Source: Xenorhabdus miraniensis (GTDB lineage: Bacteria; Pseudomonadota; Gammaproteobacteria; Enterobacterales; Enterobacteriaceae). Taken from it: 64,000 bases of DNA. The position numbers and the translations under genes are program-made. Where the stretch lies: contig NZ_NITZ01000014.1 in the NCBI RefSeq assembly GCF_002632615.1, forward strand, positions 79,779 to 143,778. The letters run 5' to 3'. Each line of letters opens with the position of its first letter. Within the stretch, counting starts at the first letter, position 1. Shown here piece by piece: positions 19,421-30,869 of the stretch. A model generated the notes under the pieces. The model was not told where the DNA came from and searched no databases. It saw only the letters and a program-made list of their open reading frames with translations.

Positions 19421-20431
19421 TTACGCTGCCTGATAAAAGTTTAAGTACCAATCAACAAAGCGTTTTACCCCTTCCTTCACCGGAGTATCAGGTGAAAAGC
19501 CAATTTTAGCGTAAAGCTCACTAGAATCTGCGCATGTTGATAACACATCGCCATCCTGAATTTCCATAAAGTTTTTCTTTGCTTCAATTCCTAATGAATC
19601 TTCAATGGCTTCAATAAAATCCCCCAGCTTTGTCGGTTGGCCGTTACCAATATTGTAAACACAGTATGGCGCAGAGCTGGCAGATATCTGACCATCTTCA
19701 ACTGACCAATTTTTATTGGAAGCAGGAATGACAGCTTGCAATCTGATTATAGATTCAACAATATCATCAATATATGTGAAATCCCTCACCATATTCCCAT
19801 GGTTATAAATATCGATTGGTTTGCCTTCTAACATAGCTTTAGTAAATTTAAATAAAGCCATGTCAGGGCGTCCCCATGGCCCATATACGGTAAAAAATCT
19901 CAACCCGGTAGTAGGAAGGTGATAAAGATGCGAATAACTGTGAGACATTAGCTCATCAGCTTTTTTCGTGGCTGCATATAAAGAAACAGGGTGATCAACA
20001 GAATCATCAGTAGAGAATGGCTGCTTTCTATTTAAACCATATACTGAACTTGAAGACGCATATAATAAGTGTTCCACATGATTATGGCGACATCCTTCAA
20101 GGATATTGATATGACCGATGATATTGGCATCAATATATGCCATTGGGTTTTGGATAGAATAACGCACGCCAGGTTGAGCACCCAAATGGATAACTCGCTG
20201 AAATTGATGCTTAGTAAACAATTCCGGGATGGCAACTCTATCGGCCAAATCTAATTTTTCAAATTTGAAATTCGAATAAGGGAGTAATAAATTTAATCTC
20301 GCCTGTTTTAAATTAACATCATAATAATCATTGAGGTTATCGATACCGACAACCTCATACCCCATATTCAATAATCGCTGGCTAACATGAAAACCAATAA
20401 AACCAGCGGAACCTGTAACTAAAAATTTCAT
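19421..20431 (-). CDS. NAD-dependent epimerase, likely UDP-glucuronate 4-epimerase
   Basis: An extended SDR-fold sugar-nucleotide epimerase of 336 residues with the Rossmann motif GSAGFIG near residue 8 and the catalytic YAATK (Tyr-x3-Lys) near residue 155. It begins 8 bp after ugd, so the operon can make UDP-glucose, UDP-glucuronate and probably UDP-galacturonate for capsule, LPS core or O-antigen. That context and the similarity to CapI/WbnF/Uge-type enzymes support the UDP-GlcA 4-epimerase call; the exact substrate cannot be read from sequence. The ATG at 20431 is preferred over an in-frame TTG at 20443 that lies inside the end of ugd. Confidence 0.88.
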   Translation of the reverse strand: MKFLVTGSAGFIGFHVSQRLLNMGYEVVGIDNLNDYYDVNLKQARLNLLLPYSNFKFEKLDLADRVAIPELFTKHQFQRVIHLGAQPGVRYSIQNPMAYIDANIIGHINILEGCRHNHVEHLLYASSSSVYGLNRKQPFSTDDSVDHPVSLYAATKKADELMSHSYSHLYHLPTTGLRFFTVYGPWGRPDMALFKFTKAMLEGKPIDIYNHGNMVRDFTYIDDIVESIIRLQAVIPASNKNWSVEDGQISASSAPYCVYNIGNGQPTKLGDFIEAIEDSLGIEAKKNFMEIQDGDVLSTCADSSELYAKIGFSPDTPVKEGVKRFVDWYLNFYQAA

Positions 20432-20439
20432 ATAATAAC

Positions 20440-21783
20440 TCAAATAACCGGATTGATTGAGGCCCCGCGCCCAATTCCATAGTATGTAAATCCACGCGAT
20501 TGCAGGCGCTCAGGATCATAAAGATTACGTCCATCAAAAATCACTGGCGTTTTCAATGAATCCTTAATCACATCAAAATCAGGCGCTCTGAAGTTTTGCC
20601 ATTCTGTGCATATAACCAAAGCATCGGCACCTTTTAATGCTGCCTCTTTGGTACCCATTAAAGAAAGATCGTCACGCTGTCCATAAATACGTTGGGCTTC
20701 CTGCATGGCTTCGGGATCATATGCCTGTATTTTAGCGCCACATTCCCATAATGTTTCCATCAAGACACGACTTGATGCTTCACGCATATCATCCGTATTA
20801 GGTTTAAACGATAACCCCCAAATAGCGAATGTTTTGCCAGATAAGTCATTACCAAAATGACGTTTTACAAAAGTAGGCAATTTTGTTTTCTGTTTTTCGT
20901 TAACCTGCTCAACGGCCTGAAGAATTTTTGGCGTATATCCAATTTGTTCAGAAGTACGAATCAATGCCTGAACATCTTTCGGGAAACATGAACCACCATA
21001 TCCACATCCAGGGTAAATAAAATGATATCCGATGCGCGAATCAGAACCAATTCCCTGACGTACATTCTCAATATCCGCTCCCAATATCTCTGCCAGGTTA
21101 GCAATTTCATTCATAAAACTAATTTTGGTTGCCAACATACAGTTAGCTGCATATTTAGTCAGCTCAGCACTGCGAATATCCATGACTATCATGCGATCGT
21201 GGTTACGATTAAAAGGTTCGTAGAGTTCACGCATTACATCAACTACATTATCGTTATCACAACCAATGATTATGCGCTCAGGTCGCATGCAATCGGCAAC
21301 TGCCGCACCTTCTTTCAAAAATTCAGGGTTAGAGACAACATCGAACGGGAGTTCTACATTGCGTTCTGCCAGTGTTGCCTGCATCACTGCCCTGACTTTA
21401 TCAGCCGTGCCCACGGGTACTGTTGATTTGTCAACAACGACTTTATAGCCATCCATATTTTCCGCGATGGTTCTGGCTACCGCAGTGACATATTGAAGAT
21501 CGGCTGATCCATCTTCATCGGGAGGTGTTCCTACTGCAATAAACTGTAATTTGCCATGAGCAATACCGGCTTTGGCATCCGTTGTAAAATTTAAACGCCC
21601 TTCTGCATGATTTTTCTTTACCAAAGGCGTCAAACCCGGTTCAAAAATAGGGATCTGACCATTTTTCAGGTTCTCGACTTTTTTTGCATCAACGTCAACA
21701 CAAAGTACATCATGCCCAACTTCTGCAAACACGGTTGCCTGAACTAAGCCCACATAGCCAATACCAAATACAGTAACTTTCAT
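20440..21783 (-). CDS. ugd: UDP-glucose 6-dehydrogenase
   Basis: Oxidises UDP-glucose to UDP-glucuronate with two NAD. The N-terminal Rossmann GIGYVGLV is at residues 7-14 and the catalytic cysteine lies in [12 protein letters not shown]; the C-terminal UDP-binding domain is present. It has 447 residues, the longer bacterial form. AAGGTG precedes the ATG by 4 bases. It is the second gene of the galU-ugd-epimerase operon. In enterobacteria UDP-GlcA feeds capsule, colanic acid and 4-amino-arabinose routes. Confidence 0.96.
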   Translation of the reverse strand: MKVTVFGIGYVGLVQATVFAEVGHDVLCVDVDAKKVENLKNGQIPIFEPGLTPLVKKNHAEGRLNFTTDAKAGIAHGKLQFIAVGTPPDEDGSADLQYVTAVARTIAENMDGYKVVVDKSTVPVGTADKVRAVMQATLAERNVELPFDVVSNPEFLKEGAAVADCMRPERIIIGCDNDNVVDVMRELYEPFNRNHDRMIVMDIRSAELTKYAANCMLATKISFMNEIANLAEILGADIENVRQGIGSDSRIGYHFIYPGCGYGGSCFPKDVQALIRTSEQIGYTPKILQAVEQVNEKQKTKLPTFVKRHFGNDLSGKTFAIWGLSFKPNTDDMREASSRVLMETLWECGAKIQAYDPEAMQEAQRIYGQRDDLSLMGTKEAALKGADALVICTEWQNFRAPDFDVIKDSLKTPVIFDGRNLYDPERLQSRGFTYYGIGRGASINPVI

Positions 21784-21807
21784 ATCACACCTTAAATCAC
21801 CAGTAGA

Positions 21808-22725
21808 TTATTTTTCAATCCGATTTTGCAAAGTCATGACCCAATCCGTGAATAATTTACCCAGTTCCTTATGTTTCATGCCATATTCAACAAATGCCTG
21901 CATATAACCTAATTTATTACCACAATCGTGGCTACGCCCCTGCAAGTGATAAGCCTCAACAGGTTCTTTTTCCATCAGCATGGCAATTGCATCTGTCAAT
22001 TGTATTTCATCTCCTGCACCTGGTGCAGTTTTTGCCAATAACGGCCAAATATTTTCAGATAATACATAGCGCCCAACGATAGAAAGATTTGAGGGTGCTT
22101 CTTCTGGTTTTGGCTTTTCAACAACGCGAACAATAGGCTTGCTATCACCCGGTTTTAGTTCTTCACCTAAACAATCGACGATACCATAATCCGAAACACT
22201 CTCTACAGGAACAGGTTCAACCAGAATTTGGCTTGCGCCACTACTATTAAAGCGTGACAACATTTCGCTCAAATTATATTTTGACAAATCAGTACTATAT
22301 TCATCCAAAATAACATCGGGCAAAATCACTGCAAATGGCTCATTACCAATAAGCGGCTTGGCGCATAGCACGGCATGCCCCAACCCTTTTGCAATCCCTT
22401 GGCGGGTCTGCATAATGGTCACATGCTTTGGGCAAATAGACTGTATTTCATCTAATAACTGGCGTTTCACTCTTTTCTCAAGAATCGCCTCCAGTTCAAA
22501 GCTGGTATCAAAATGGTTTTCTATCGAGTTTTTGGATGAATGTGTAACCAGAATAATTTCATTAATGCCCGCTTTGATACATTCATTGACGACATACTGA
22601 ATAAGTGGTTTATCCACAAGAGGGAGCATTTCTTTAGGAATGGCCTTCGTGGCTGGTAACATCCGAGTTCCCAAACCGGCAACGGGTATAACAGCCTTTT
22701 TTACCTTTTTATTTATTACTGACAT
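21808..22725 (-). CDS. galU: UTP-glucose-1-phosphate uridylyltransferase
   Basis: Makes UDP-glucose from UTP and glucose-1-phosphate. The nucleotidyltransferase start [20 protein letters not shown] (residues 13-32) and the later VVEKP and [11 protein letters not shown] segments are diagnostic. It has 305 residues (E. coli 302). It is the first gene of the operon, 24 bp ahead of ugd, so substrate supply and oxidation are co-expressed. UDP-glucose is also needed for LPS core, trehalose and osmoregulated glucans. Confidence 0.96.
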   Translation of the reverse strand: MSVINKKVKKAVIPVAGLGTRMLPATKAIPKEMLPLVDKPLIQYVVNECIKAGINEIILVTHSSKNSIENHFDTSFELEAILEKRVKRQLLDEIQSICPKHVTIMQTRQGIAKGLGHAVLCAKPLIGNEPFAVILPDVILDEYSTDLSKYNLSEMLSRFNSSGASQILVEPVPVESVSDYGIVDCLGEELKPGDSKPIVRVVEKPKPEEAPSNLSIVGRYVLSENIWPLLAKTAPGAGDEIQLTDAIAMLMEKEPVEAYHLQGRSHDCGNKLGYMQAFVEYGMKHKELGKLFTDWVMTLQNRIEK

Positions 22726-23414
22726 TACATTGTCTCCTACTGCTCTGTTGTCACTGACAAAATCCTTTACAGCTTAAACAATAGCATTAACTCTCTAAAA
22801 AAATGGTATGTGTGAAGAAAATCGTACTTGCAAAAAAATAACGCGCATGAGTATACCAGTTAATTCAACTAGATATACAGTACGAAAACATTTAATCGCA
22901 CTTCAGTGATTCAATATTTAGTATCACGATAAAATGATACATAAATGTTATAAACCAACTGATAAAGAGATGAAAAAAACATCAGTTTTATTTCTATTAT
23001 GCTATACGCTGTATTAGCAAAAGAGTTGTATTACCAAAAGGACTGTGCTCAGCGATTTAAATTGAATGAATATTCTTCAATACAGAGAAGACAATTTGTT
23101 ATCTCACGGCATCTAATAATTACGGAACTTAATATATGTATTTAATCTGGTTGGCAACAATAAAATGTTTTCTCTGTAAAGAGTGATATAACTCATAATT
23201 TCAAAATCATTCATGATAATCATATTCGAACCCTGCTCCACCATAGCGGACACTTAGCAAGCGTTGCGACGGTTGCCCATATTCGAGTATCATCAGCCAA
23301 TGATAGCTCGATAGACCTGTACTATTTATTATATTCTTACATTTATTATAGTCTTACATATCTTTGCAATATTGCTCATATTGACAGCAACCACTTTGAA
23401 TAATTGGAGTTATT
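22726..23414. other. Intergenic region between galU and ychJ
   Basis: About 690 bp, AT-rich on the galU side and more balanced around 23230-23320. No frame resembles a protein and I see no strong hairpin. It should contain the divergent galU and ychJ promoters. Confidence 0.45.
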
Positions 23415-23876
23415 TTGACAAACATGTGTTCCTGCGGCAGTGGTTCACCTTTCACTCATTGTTGTAGCCCCTATCTCGAAAATCATCGTCTTGCTCCAAA
23501 TGCCGAATCTTTGATGCGTTCCAGATATAGTGCTTATGTGACGCAAAATGCAAACTATCTTATCGCTACTTGGCATCCTGATTGTCAGGCTGAAAATTGG
23601 CGTACAGAAATAGAGAAAAGTTTCGCGGGCGTACAATGGCTGGGACTGAACGTCCTCGAAACGAGCGAAGGTAAACATAATAACGAGGCCTATGTTGAAT
23701 TTTCAGCTTGCTTTATTGAACAAGGAAAGCAAGATAGACAATTGATTCATGAGCGTTCGCGTTTTTTGCGCATTGAACAACGTTGGTTTTATATCGATGG
23801 CGTTCGCCCTCAGACAGGCCGTAATAGCCCTTGTCCGTGTGGTTCAGGCAAAAAATACAAGAAGTGCTGTGGATAA
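23415..23876 (+). CDS. ychJ: YchJ, SEC-C motif protein
   Basis: A 153-residue protein with zinc-binding SEC-C motifs at both ends: [13 protein letters not shown] at residues 5-17 and [13 protein letters not shown] near the C-terminus. The centre carries the NTF2-like core [23 protein letters not shown]. The start is a TTG: GGAG at 23406-23409 lies 5 bases before it, and the product [10 protein letters not shown] aligns with E. coli MSQLCPCGS. The ATG at 23424 would be 14 bases from the ribosome site. Function unknown. It precedes purU, as in related genomes. Confidence 0.9.
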   Translation: MTNMCSCGSGSPFTHCCSPYLENHRLAPNAESLMRSRYSAYVTQNANYLIATWHPDCQAENWRTEIEKSFAGVQWLGLNVLETSEGKHNNEAYVEFSACFIEQGKQDRQLIHERSRFLRIEQRWFYIDGVRPQTGRNSPCPCGSGKKYKKCCG

Positions 23877-23943
23877 ATCAGTATCTAAGTATTAAACATA
23901 ACAATTCACAAGTAGTGAAGAATATTCGGGGATCTCGTAATCC

Positions 23944-24792
23944 ATGCAAAACACAAACATACAAAAAAAAATCTTGCGTACAATCTGTCCTGACGCTAAA
24001 GGATTAATCGCAAAAATCACAAATATTTGTTACAAACATCAATTAAATATCGTTCAAAACAATGAGTTCGTAGATCATCGTACTGGACGTTTTTTTATGC
24101 GCACAGAACTAGAGGGTATTTTCAACGATGAAACACTTCTGGCAGATTTGGATGATGCCCTGCCAGTCGGTTCAAACCGCGAATTAAATACAGCCGGTCG
24201 CCGCCGTATCGTTATCATGGTGACAAAAGAAGCACATTGTATTGGCGATATCTTAGTAAAAAGCGCCTATGGTGGATTGGATGTTGAAATTGCTGCTGTT
24301 ATCGGCAATCACACAACCCTGCAACATTTGGTTGAACAGTTTGGTATTCCATTCCATTACATTAGCCATGAAGGTTTAACTCGTGAGCAACATGATGAAG
24401 CTCTCATGGCTCAAATTGATCAATATGAACCCGATTATGTTGTGCTCGCTAAATACATGCGTGTTTTAACACCCGCATTTGTTCAGCATTATCCAAACCA
24501 AATAATCAACATCCATCATTCATTCTTACCGGCATTCATCGGTGCACGCCCTTATCATCAGGCTTATGAGCGTGGTGTAAAAATCATTGGCGCCACTGCT
24601 CATTATGTAAACGATAGCTTAGACGAAGGCCCAATTATTACTCAGGATGTAATTAATGTGGATCACACCTATACTGCGGAAGAGATGATGCGTGCAGGGC
24701 GAGATGTTGAAAAAAATGTTTTGAGTCAGGCATTGCACTCTGTTTTTTCTCAACGAGTCTTTGTATATGGTAACCGCACTATTATCCTTTAA
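23944..24792 (+). CDS. purU: Formyltetrahydrofolate deformylase
   Basis: Hydrolyses 10-formyl-THF to formate and THF, supplying formate for PurT and balancing one-carbon pools. An N-terminal ACT regulatory domain (about 8-85) precedes a formyltransferase-fold domain (about 90-282) with the catalytic segment NIHHSFLPAFIGARPY and the Asp in LDEGPII. It has 282 residues (E. coli 280). The tRNA-Tyr gene follows, the same neighbourhood as tyrTV near purU in E. coli. Confidence 0.97.
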   Translation: MQNTNIQKKILRTICPDAKGLIAKITNICYKHQLNIVQNNEFVDHRTGRFFMRTELEGIFNDETLLADLDDALPVGSNRELNTAGRRRIVIMVTKEAHCIGDILVKSAYGGLDVEIAAVIGNHTTLQHLVEQFGIPFHYISHEGLTREQHDEALMAQIDQYEPDYVVLAKYMRVLTPAFVQHYPNQIINIHHSFLPAFIGARPYHQAYERGVKIIGATAHYVNDSLDEGPIITQDVINVDHTYTAEEMMRAGRDVEKNVLSQALHSVFSQRVFVYGNRTIIL

Positions 24793-24879
24793 AAAGTAAG
24801 AAGTTATTGGACGTTAGAGCATAATCTGCTCATGAGGTTTAAAAAAACATCGTTCGATACTTTATTTTCAATAAACTAC

Positions 24880-24907
24880 TTTACAGCGGCGGCTTATTTG
24901 GTATTAT
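24880..24907 (+). promoter_or_regulatory. tyrT-type stringent promoter
   Basis: A -35 TTTACA (24880-24885), a 16-bp spacer beginning GCGGCG, and a -10 TATTAT (24902-24907) followed by a GC-rich discriminator GCCGTCCGC. This is nearly the E. coli tyrT promoter, including the spacer sequence. The GC-rich discriminator is the hallmark of stringent control by ppGpp/DksA. Upstream AT-rich DNA could hold Fis sites, which I did not resolve. Confidence 0.88.
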
Positions 24908-24946
24908 GCCGTCCGCTGCTAACGACAGCGAACAATTCAAAAATCT

Positions 24947-25031
<85 letters not shown>

Positions 25032-25227
25032 TCAAAGAATCACCCTTACTTTACATCACCCAATAATTCAACATATCCTGCTTTAGAGAAGCTCCAAAAC
25101 CCTTTGAGCAAAATTCGAATGAATACAGCGTAATGATAATGCCTATAGCGTATAGAATTACACGGAATGAGATAATGAAATGTATAGGTATGGATATAGT
25201 GTGGCGTGCGTGATGTGCTAATCCGAA

Positions 25228-25270
25228 GGTGAGGAACAAAATGACGAATCACCCTTCCTCACCACCATCA
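25228..25270 (+). repeat. Partial copy of the tRNA-Tyr 3' end (rtT-like repeat) with hairpin
   Basis: The tRNA 3' end and its flank, CACCACCATCAAA (25024-25036), recur at 25260-25272, 236 bp downstream, preceded by CTTCCT in place of CTTCCCC. The copy forms a 9-bp hairpin, GGTGAGGAA (25228-25236) with TTCCTCACC (25255-25263). In E. coli tyrT, 178-bp rtT repeats also begin with the last 19 bases of the tRNA gene and are co-transcribed. A degenerate version of that structure is the best explanation; an attachment-site scar is the alternative. Confidence 0.55.
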
Positions 25271-25377
25271 AAAATCTACCCCAAGCCCTGAGTGCATTAC
25301 AAAAGCAATAAATGCCTTTGGATAAGTACCAATAGCGGAGCTGGGAAATCTGGAGTTCGCTCCGCTTATGTAATCGG

Positions 25378-26241
25378 CTACTCCATATCGCTAACAGAGT
25401 CGATGAAACGATTTAACACGCTTGAATGAGACTTTGATTTGTAGACATAACACTGATTCACTGCATCAGGTCGTGATATTGGAATGAAGCCTAAGCTTTC
25501 TCCCTCTTCCAATGCGCCGGAGTGGGAATCTGTAATACAAATATAATCGGTTGACTGAATAAAATTAAGACAGCATTCTATATTGTCCATCTGTCGAATA
25601 TTGACCTTCTCTCCATTTTTTATCATTTCCTCTTCCAAATTCTTTATCAAATTACCTTTGTAGAGTACGGGATCACATAACCATGTTCTCTTTTTCAGTA
25701 ATTGAGTAAAGTCCCCATTCACTTCATTCAATAACTCTTTACGGCAGCAGATCCCTAAATTTGGCCCATCAATTTTCCGTACAAGACTGAATCTATCACT
25801 AAGTACTTTTTCTGAGCTTAAAATTATCGTATTACCCTCATAGTCAACTATTTCATCAATGTTATCATAACTGAAGCGTAATATATTTACTTGAGCATTA
25901 TTTCTGTCCGCTGCTTTATAAAGCGAAATCAGATGCTTTTTCTTACCCCAATCATGGTATATATTTACCACATTACAAATACTCCCGCTGATGTGTTTCT
26001 TTGTAATTTCTTTCTCTTTCAAATAGAGCTCTTTTAGGTCATTATATAACTCCACTCCGTCTTTGGTCAGAATCATCCCAAACTTCTCCCTTTTAAATAA
26101 GCGCTTTCCTAACGTCGCTTCAAAGTCTTTAATTGATTTAGCGACTGGGGGAGTAGTACGGTTCATCACTCTTGCCGCCTTGCTTAAAGAACCCATTTCC
26201 ACCACCGCCATGAATGCTTCTAATTTACGAGAAAAAAACAT
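25378..26241 (-). CDS. LysR-type transcriptional regulator
   Basis: A 287-residue regulator with a clear N-terminal winged helix-turn-helix (LEAFMAVVEMGSLSKAARVMN, residues 7-27, through about 60) and an effector-binding region of roughly LysR size but low similarity to well-studied members. It has many Lys/Ile/Asn residues and AT-rich codons, unlike the neighbouring housekeeping genes, and sits between a tRNA gene and xthA, a common spot for acquired genes. The target and ligand are unknown; no adjacent structural gene is available as a target. Confidence 0.8.
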   Translation of the reverse strand: MFFSRKLEAFMAVVEMGSLSKAARVMNRTTPPVAKSIKDFEATLGKRLFKREKFGMILTKDGVELYNDLKELYLKEKEITKKHISGSICNVVNIYHDWGKKKHLISLYKAADRNNAQVNILRFSYDNIDEIVDYEGNTIILSSEKVLSDRFSLVRKIDGPNLGICCRKELLNEVNGDFTQLLKKRTWLCDPVLYKGNLIKNLEEEMIKNGEKVNIRQMDNIECCLNFIQSTDYICITDSHSGALEEGESLGFIPISRPDAVNQCYVYKSKSHSSVLNRFIDSVSDME

Positions 26242-26892
26242 AATTCACCGTTCCTATGTAACTTGTGGCTAAAATAATTTCCTTGAAATGGCCTTCTCAT
26301 CAGGTAACCGCTAAATCAAACTTGATATTATGAAGGTACAATTTTGTACAATAAAAATAGATATTTTTCAAATGACATTTATATAAAATGCCAGCCCCTG
26401 ATGCAATAATGCGGTTTAGATGAACTATATAATTCATCTATATCATGATGAATATTCCACCGTGATTGTAAGCCATTAATAAATATAACCATGACCTACA
26501 AGTCCAAATTTCTATCAGAGATTGATTAACTCTTCTACTTTTTCATTAATTAATTTTTGTAACGCACAACATAAAATAAATTCAAAGCATAAAAAACCTA
26601 ACAAGGATTATAATATCACTCGTTTAATATAACATATTAAAACTAGTGAATTATCATATATCCTTTAATTCATTACTTGTTATCTTTGTGTTTTATTATT
26701 ATTTATAAAACGATTCGACACTATAAATTTGGGGTAGCAAGAGTATTATACTCATAATAGTATTACATATAGGAGTAAAGTAGCGAAATATCAAGTTAGT
26801 TAGGTAAAATTTATTATTTAATAAATAGTTACATCTTTATTTATATCTGTTAACATTAAAAACCAGTACATTCTCAAGGTGATTATAACGAT
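26242..26892. other. AT-rich intergenic region between the LysR gene and xthA
   Basis: About 650 bp of very AT-rich DNA carrying the divergent promoters. I see no frame with protein-like sequence and no strong hairpin. The composition makes it a good H-NS target (inferred). Confidence 0.45.
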
Positions 26893-27699
26893 ATGAAATT
26901 TATCTCATTCAATATTAATGGATTGCGAGCACGCCCCCATCAACTTGCTGCCATTGTTGAACAACACCAACCAGATGTGATCGGATTACAGGAAATAAAA
27001 GTTCACGATGAAATGTTTCCCTTAGAAGAAGTGAGCAAACTGGGCTATCACGTCTTCTATCACGGCCAAAAATCACACTATGGTGTTGCCTTGCTTACCC
27101 GCCAGCAACCCGTAGAAGTTCGCAAGGGTTTCCCTACAGATGGTGAAGATGCACAACGTCGTATCATTATGGCTGATATCGAAACACCTCTCGGTTTATT
27201 AACTGTAATCAACGGCTATTTTCCTCAAGGAGAAAGTCGTGATCATCCAGTCAAATTTCCGGCAAAAGAAAATTTTTATCAGGATCTGCAATCCTACTTA
27301 GTCAATCACCATACCCCAGAATCACACATTCTGATCATGGGAGATATGAATATCAGCCCTACTGATCTTGATATAGGAATCGGAGAAAACAATCAAAAAC
27401 GCTGGTTAAAAACGGGGAAATGCTCTTTCCTGCCAGAAGAGAGAGAATGGATGGAACGCCTTAAGAATTGGGGATTAATCGATACATTCCGGGCTAAACA
27501 TCCCGAAATCAATGACCAATTCTCTTGGTTTGATTATCGCTCAAAAGGGTTTGATGATAATCGCGGATTACGCATTGATTTGTTGCTTGCCAGCCAATCC
27601 TTAGCAGAACGGTGTATCTCTTCAGGCATTGATTATGCCATTCGCAGCATGGAAAAACCGTCTGATCACGCTCCTGTCTGGACAGAATTTGAAATATAA
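26893..27699 (+). CDS. xthA: Exodeoxyribonuclease III
   Basis: The main AP endonuclease and 3'-5' exonuclease of base-excision repair. [18 protein letters not shown] at the N-terminus, GLQEIK with the metal-binding Glu34, the GDMNISP segment near 151-157 and the C-terminal SDHAPVW with catalytic His are all present. It has 268 residues, the E. coli length. AAGGTG lies about 12 bases before the ATG. It is monocistronic and convergent with topB across a hairpin. Confidence 0.97.
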   Translation: MKFISFNINGLRARPHQLAAIVEQHQPDVIGLQEIKVHDEMFPLEEVSKLGYHVFYHGQKSHYGVALLTRQQPVEVRKGFPTDGEDAQRRIIMADIETPLGLLTVINGYFPQGESRDHPVKFPAKENFYQDLQSYLVNHHTPESHILIMGDMNISPTDLDIGIGENNQKRWLKTGKCSFLPEEREWMERLKNWGLIDTFRAKHPEINDQFSWFDYRSKGFDDNRGLRIDLLLASQSLAERCISSGIDYAIRSMEKPSDHAPVWTEFEI

Positions 27700-27715
27700 T
27701 TACCAAATTATGAAA

Positions 27716-27742
27716 CACAGCACCATGAATTATGGTGCTGTG
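27716..27742. terminator. Hairpin terminator between xthA and topB
   Basis: A perfect 11-bp stem CACAGCACCAT/ATGGTGCTGTG (27716-27726 with 27732-27742) with a 5-base loop. The T-tract is weak on the plus strand (CTATCACATTTATT) and short on the minus strand (TTTC), so a bidirectional but imperfect terminator is likely. Confidence 0.65.
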
Positions 27743-27754
27743 CTATCACATTTA

Positions 27755-29695
27755 TTACGTCCGATTAACTTTATCTGTCTTTGTCTTATTCTGACGGGAT
27801 TTTGTCTGTTTCCCTTTTTTACCTTTTGCAGGAGCAGGAGGTAAGTCCCTGAACGCCTTCAAATTTCGGTATTGTTTTGCCTGCCAGATTAATTGTTGCA
27901 ACGTCTCTTGAAGAGGCAACATAAAATCCTGATAGCGGAATTGCTTTTCACTGATTTGCGTCAGCCGGGATTCCCAATGTGCTGTCATATCGGGTAATAC
28001 AGCCATATCCGGCAATACATGGATCAACGCTCGCCCGGCAGGTGTGGCATGAATATAACGCCCTTTTTTATATAAAAACTCCCGTTTAAATAGCAGCTCA
28101 ATAATCCCTGCCCGGGTTGCTTCCGTACCTAAACCATCTGTTGCCCTCAGAACCTTTTTCAATGCCTTATCCTGGACAAATCGGGCGATACCCGTCATTG
28201 CAGACAATAATGTTGCATCGGTAAAAGGTCGTGGTGGTTGTGTCTGCCTTTCCACCACTTCCCCCTTCTCACACAAAAGCTCATCGCCCTTAGCAACAAT
28301 CGGTAATGGAGTACCTTCGTTCTCTTCATCCCGCTCCTTGTTACCAAGCAAAGTTCTCCAGCCCGCTTCTGCTAAAAAACGTGCTTTAGCGATAAATTTT
28401 CCACCTGCAATATCGAGTTCAATCGTACACTTACGGAATACTGCATCAGGGAAAAATTGCATCAGATATTGCCGGGCAATTAAGCCATAAATGTGACTTT
28501 CATTATCTGTCAAATTAACTTGGCTACTGCGGGCAGTAGGAACAATGGCATGATGCGCATCCACTTTCTTATCATCCCAACAACGATTCTTTTTATCCAC
28601 ATCCAAAGCATCTTGAGGAAGCAAATGTGCAGCATGCACTGAAATAGCATTCAGGACCGCATGACGCCCTGCAAAATGTTCTTCTGGTAAATAACGACAG
28701 TCCGAGCGTGGGTAAGTAATCAATTTATGGGTTTCATAGAGCCGCTGACAAATATCCAGTACTTCTTGGGCACTCAAACCAAAACGCTTGGCTGCTTCAA
28801 TCTGCAAGGAAGAAAGCGAAAATGGCAATGGTGCAGTTTCTGATTCCCGTTTATCCTGATAGGCTGCGACATAGGCAGGTTGCCCTGTAATACGCGCTAC
28901 AACATGCTCTGCTAATGGACGGTGAATTACCCTTCCTTCCTCGTCCTGAAAATCAATACATGATTCACTTGGCTGCCATAATGCCGTAAACCGCTCTTCA
29001 TTTGGCGTGACAATATGTGCTTTAACCTCAAAAAAATCTTTCGGCACAAAATGCTCTATTTCTTCATCACGACGAACAACTAACCCTAAAACGGGTGTTT
29101 GAACACGCCCAACAGATAACACCCCCTGATAACCTGCATTCTGGCCCAATAACGTATAAGCACGGGTCATATTGATGCCATAAAGCCAATCTGCTCTCGC
29201 TCTGGCAAGTGCAGAAACACACAAAGGAACAAATTCCCTGTTGCTTCTCAGACGTTCAATCGCTTTTGTGACTGCCTGAGGATTCAAGTCATTAATCAGG
29301 CAACGTTGGACATTTTGCTTTTTTTCCGTATCCAGCGCTAAAAAATCCAGTACTTCATCCACCAGCAATTGCCCTTCACGATCCGGGTCACCTGCATGGA
29401 CAATTTCGTTCGCCCTTTCCAGTAGGGATTTAATTGTATTGAGCTGCTTAGCCACGTCAGCCCGTGGCTTTAACTGCCATTTTTCAGGAATGATCGGTAA
29501 ATCAGCCAATACCCAGCGGGCATAACGGGTATCGTAAGCATCTGGCTCAGCCTGCTCTAATAGATGACCAACACACCAGGTAACAAACTGATTATTACCG
29601 CACTCTATAAACCCATCCCCACGCCGATGAGGTTTCGGTAACACATCCGCTATAGCTCTCGCTAGGCTGGGTTTTTCTGCAATAAAAAGACGCAT
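27755..29695 (-). CDS. topB: DNA topoisomerase III
   Basis: A type IA topoisomerase that unlinks replication intermediates with RecQ. The Toprim domain begins [19 protein letters not shown] and includes DPDREGQ near residue 105; the catalytic tyrosine lies in [14 protein letters not shown] (Tyr near 328). The Lys-rich C-terminus ends [10 protein letters not shown]. The ATG at 29695 gives 646 residues and the family N-terminus. An in-frame TTG four codons upstream is better spaced from AGG and could add four residues. It is followed on the plus side by convergent xthA. Confidence 0.95.
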   Translation of the reverse strand: MRLFIAEKPSLARAIADVLPKPHRRGDGFIECGNNQFVTWCVGHLLEQAEPDAYDTRYARWVLADLPIIPEKWQLKPRADVAKQLNTIKSLLERANEIVHAGDPDREGQLLVDEVLDFLALDTEKKQNVQRCLINDLNPQAVTKAIERLRSNREFVPLCVSALARARADWLYGINMTRAYTLLGQNAGYQGVLSVGRVQTPVLGLVVRRDEEIEHFVPKDFFEVKAHIVTPNEERFTALWQPSESCIDFQDEEGRVIHRPLAEHVVARITGQPAYVAAYQDKRESETAPLPFSLSSLQIEAAKRFGLSAQEVLDICQRLYETHKLITYPRSDCRYLPEEHFAGRHAVLNAISVHAAHLLPQDALDVDKKNRCWDDKKVDAHHAIVPTARSSQVNLTDNESHIYGLIARQYLMQFFPDAVFRKCTIELDIAGGKFIAKARFLAEAGWRTLLGNKERDEENEGTPLPIVAKGDELLCEKGEVVERQTQPPRPFTDATLLSAMTGIARFVQDKALKKVLRATDGLGTEATRAGIIELLFKREFLYKKGRYIHATPAGRALIHVLPDMAVLPDMTAHWESRLTQISEKQFRYQDFMLPLQETLQQLIWQAKQYRNLKAFRDLPPAPAKGKKGKQTKSRQNKTKTDKVNRT

Positions 29696-29811
29696 GGAAT
29701 TATTCAATATTTACCTGTAAAAAATATACTTTAAATACATCATACTATTTCAACAAATTTTCTAAGCTTCCTTACTCGGATAATGGCTTTTAAATGAGTA
29801 ATTGTGGTTAT

Positions 29812-30855
29812 TTATTCAACAACTTCAATTAATGCCCTGTCTGAGCTTGGTTCAGACAATTCACCAATCGCTATCAAATCAATGTCGTGGTTGCGTGCAA
29901 TGGCTTCCGCCTCTTTCACGGCATCCGGCAAAATAGCCAGCAATAAACCGCCCGACGTTTGTGGATCACACAGGAGATGGCGTTGACGAACAGTCATTTC
30001 TCCTATTAAGTGCCCATAACTGTCAAAGTTGCGCCCCGTGCCACCAGGTACGCAACCTTTTTCAATATAAACATCAACATCCGGCAATCTTGGTATCTGC
30101 GAAAACTTGACCGTTGCCTGAACGCCTGAGCCTTCACAAATTTCACCTAAATGCCCTAACAGGCCAAAACCTGTTACATCCGTCATCGCCGTGACACCTT
30201 CAATACCTGCAAAATCTGCGCCTGCTTTATTCAGCCTGCACATGGTTTCTTTCGCAACACCTTGGTGTTCAGGCCGAAGCAAACCTTTCTTTTCAGCGGT
30301 GGTCAATACGCCAATACCTAAAGGCTTAGTCAAAAACAGGTGGCTGCCTGCCCTTGCCTGATTATTACGCTTCACACGCTCAATATTGATGATACCGGTC
30401 ACTGCCAAACCAAAAATGGGCTCAGGGGCGTCAATCGAATGCCCGCCAGCAAGGGAAATACCTGCCGCCTGACAAACAGCCCGCCCCCCCTCAATGACTT
30501 TTTGGGCAATTTCCGGGGGCAATTTAGCAATTGGCCACCCCAGAATTGCGATCGCCATTATCGGCTTGCCTCCCATCGCGTAAATATCACTGATGGCATT
30601 AGTCGCCGCAATACGACCAAAATCAAATGGATCATCAACAATTGGCATAAAGAAATCCGTAGTGCTAATGATGCCTGTGCCATTGCCAATATCATACACA
30701 GCAGCATCATCACGGGTTTCGTTACCCACCAGCAAATTAGGATCGAAAAATTTTGCTTGTTCACTATGCAAAATAGTTTCCAATACCTTAGGAGAAATTT
30801 TGCAGCCACATCCGGCGCCATGGCTATACTGAGTCAGACGGATTTCTGTTGACAT
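29812..30855 (-). CDS. selD: Selenophosphate synthetase
   Basis: Makes selenophosphate from selenide and ATP for selenocysteine and seleno-tRNA synthesis. The N-terminal HGAGCGCK holds the catalytic Cys16 and Lys19 (a true Cys form, not Sec). ATP/Mg-binding segments DDAAVYD and [10 protein letters not shown] are present. It has 347 residues, full length. GGAGT lies 8 bases before the ATG. It sits 14 bp after ydjA and upstream of topB in the E. coli order, so the three genes probably share a transcript. Confidence 0.97.
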   Translation of the reverse strand: MSTEIRLTQYSHGAGCGCKISPKVLETILHSEQAKFFDPNLLVGNETRDDAAVYDIGNGTGIISTTDFFMPIVDDPFDFGRIAATNAISDIYAMGGKPIMAIAILGWPIAKLPPEIAQKVIEGGRAVCQAAGISLAGGHSIDAPEPIFGLAVTGIINIERVKRNNQARAGSHLFLTKPLGIGVLTTAEKKGLLRPEHQGVAKETMCRLNKAGADFAGIEGVTAMTDVTGFGLLGHLGEICEGSGVQATVKFSQIPRLPDVDVYIEKGCVPGGTGRNFDSYGHLIGEMTVRQRHLLCDPQTSGGLLLAILPDAVKEAEAIARNHDIDLIAIGELSEPSSDRALIEVVE

Positions 30856-30869
30856 TGTTGTTCACTCCG

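Noticed and set aside
30340..30852. 170-codon plus-strand frame antisense to selD
   Set aside because: selD is unambiguous on the other strand; the antisense translation has no motif and no initiation signal.
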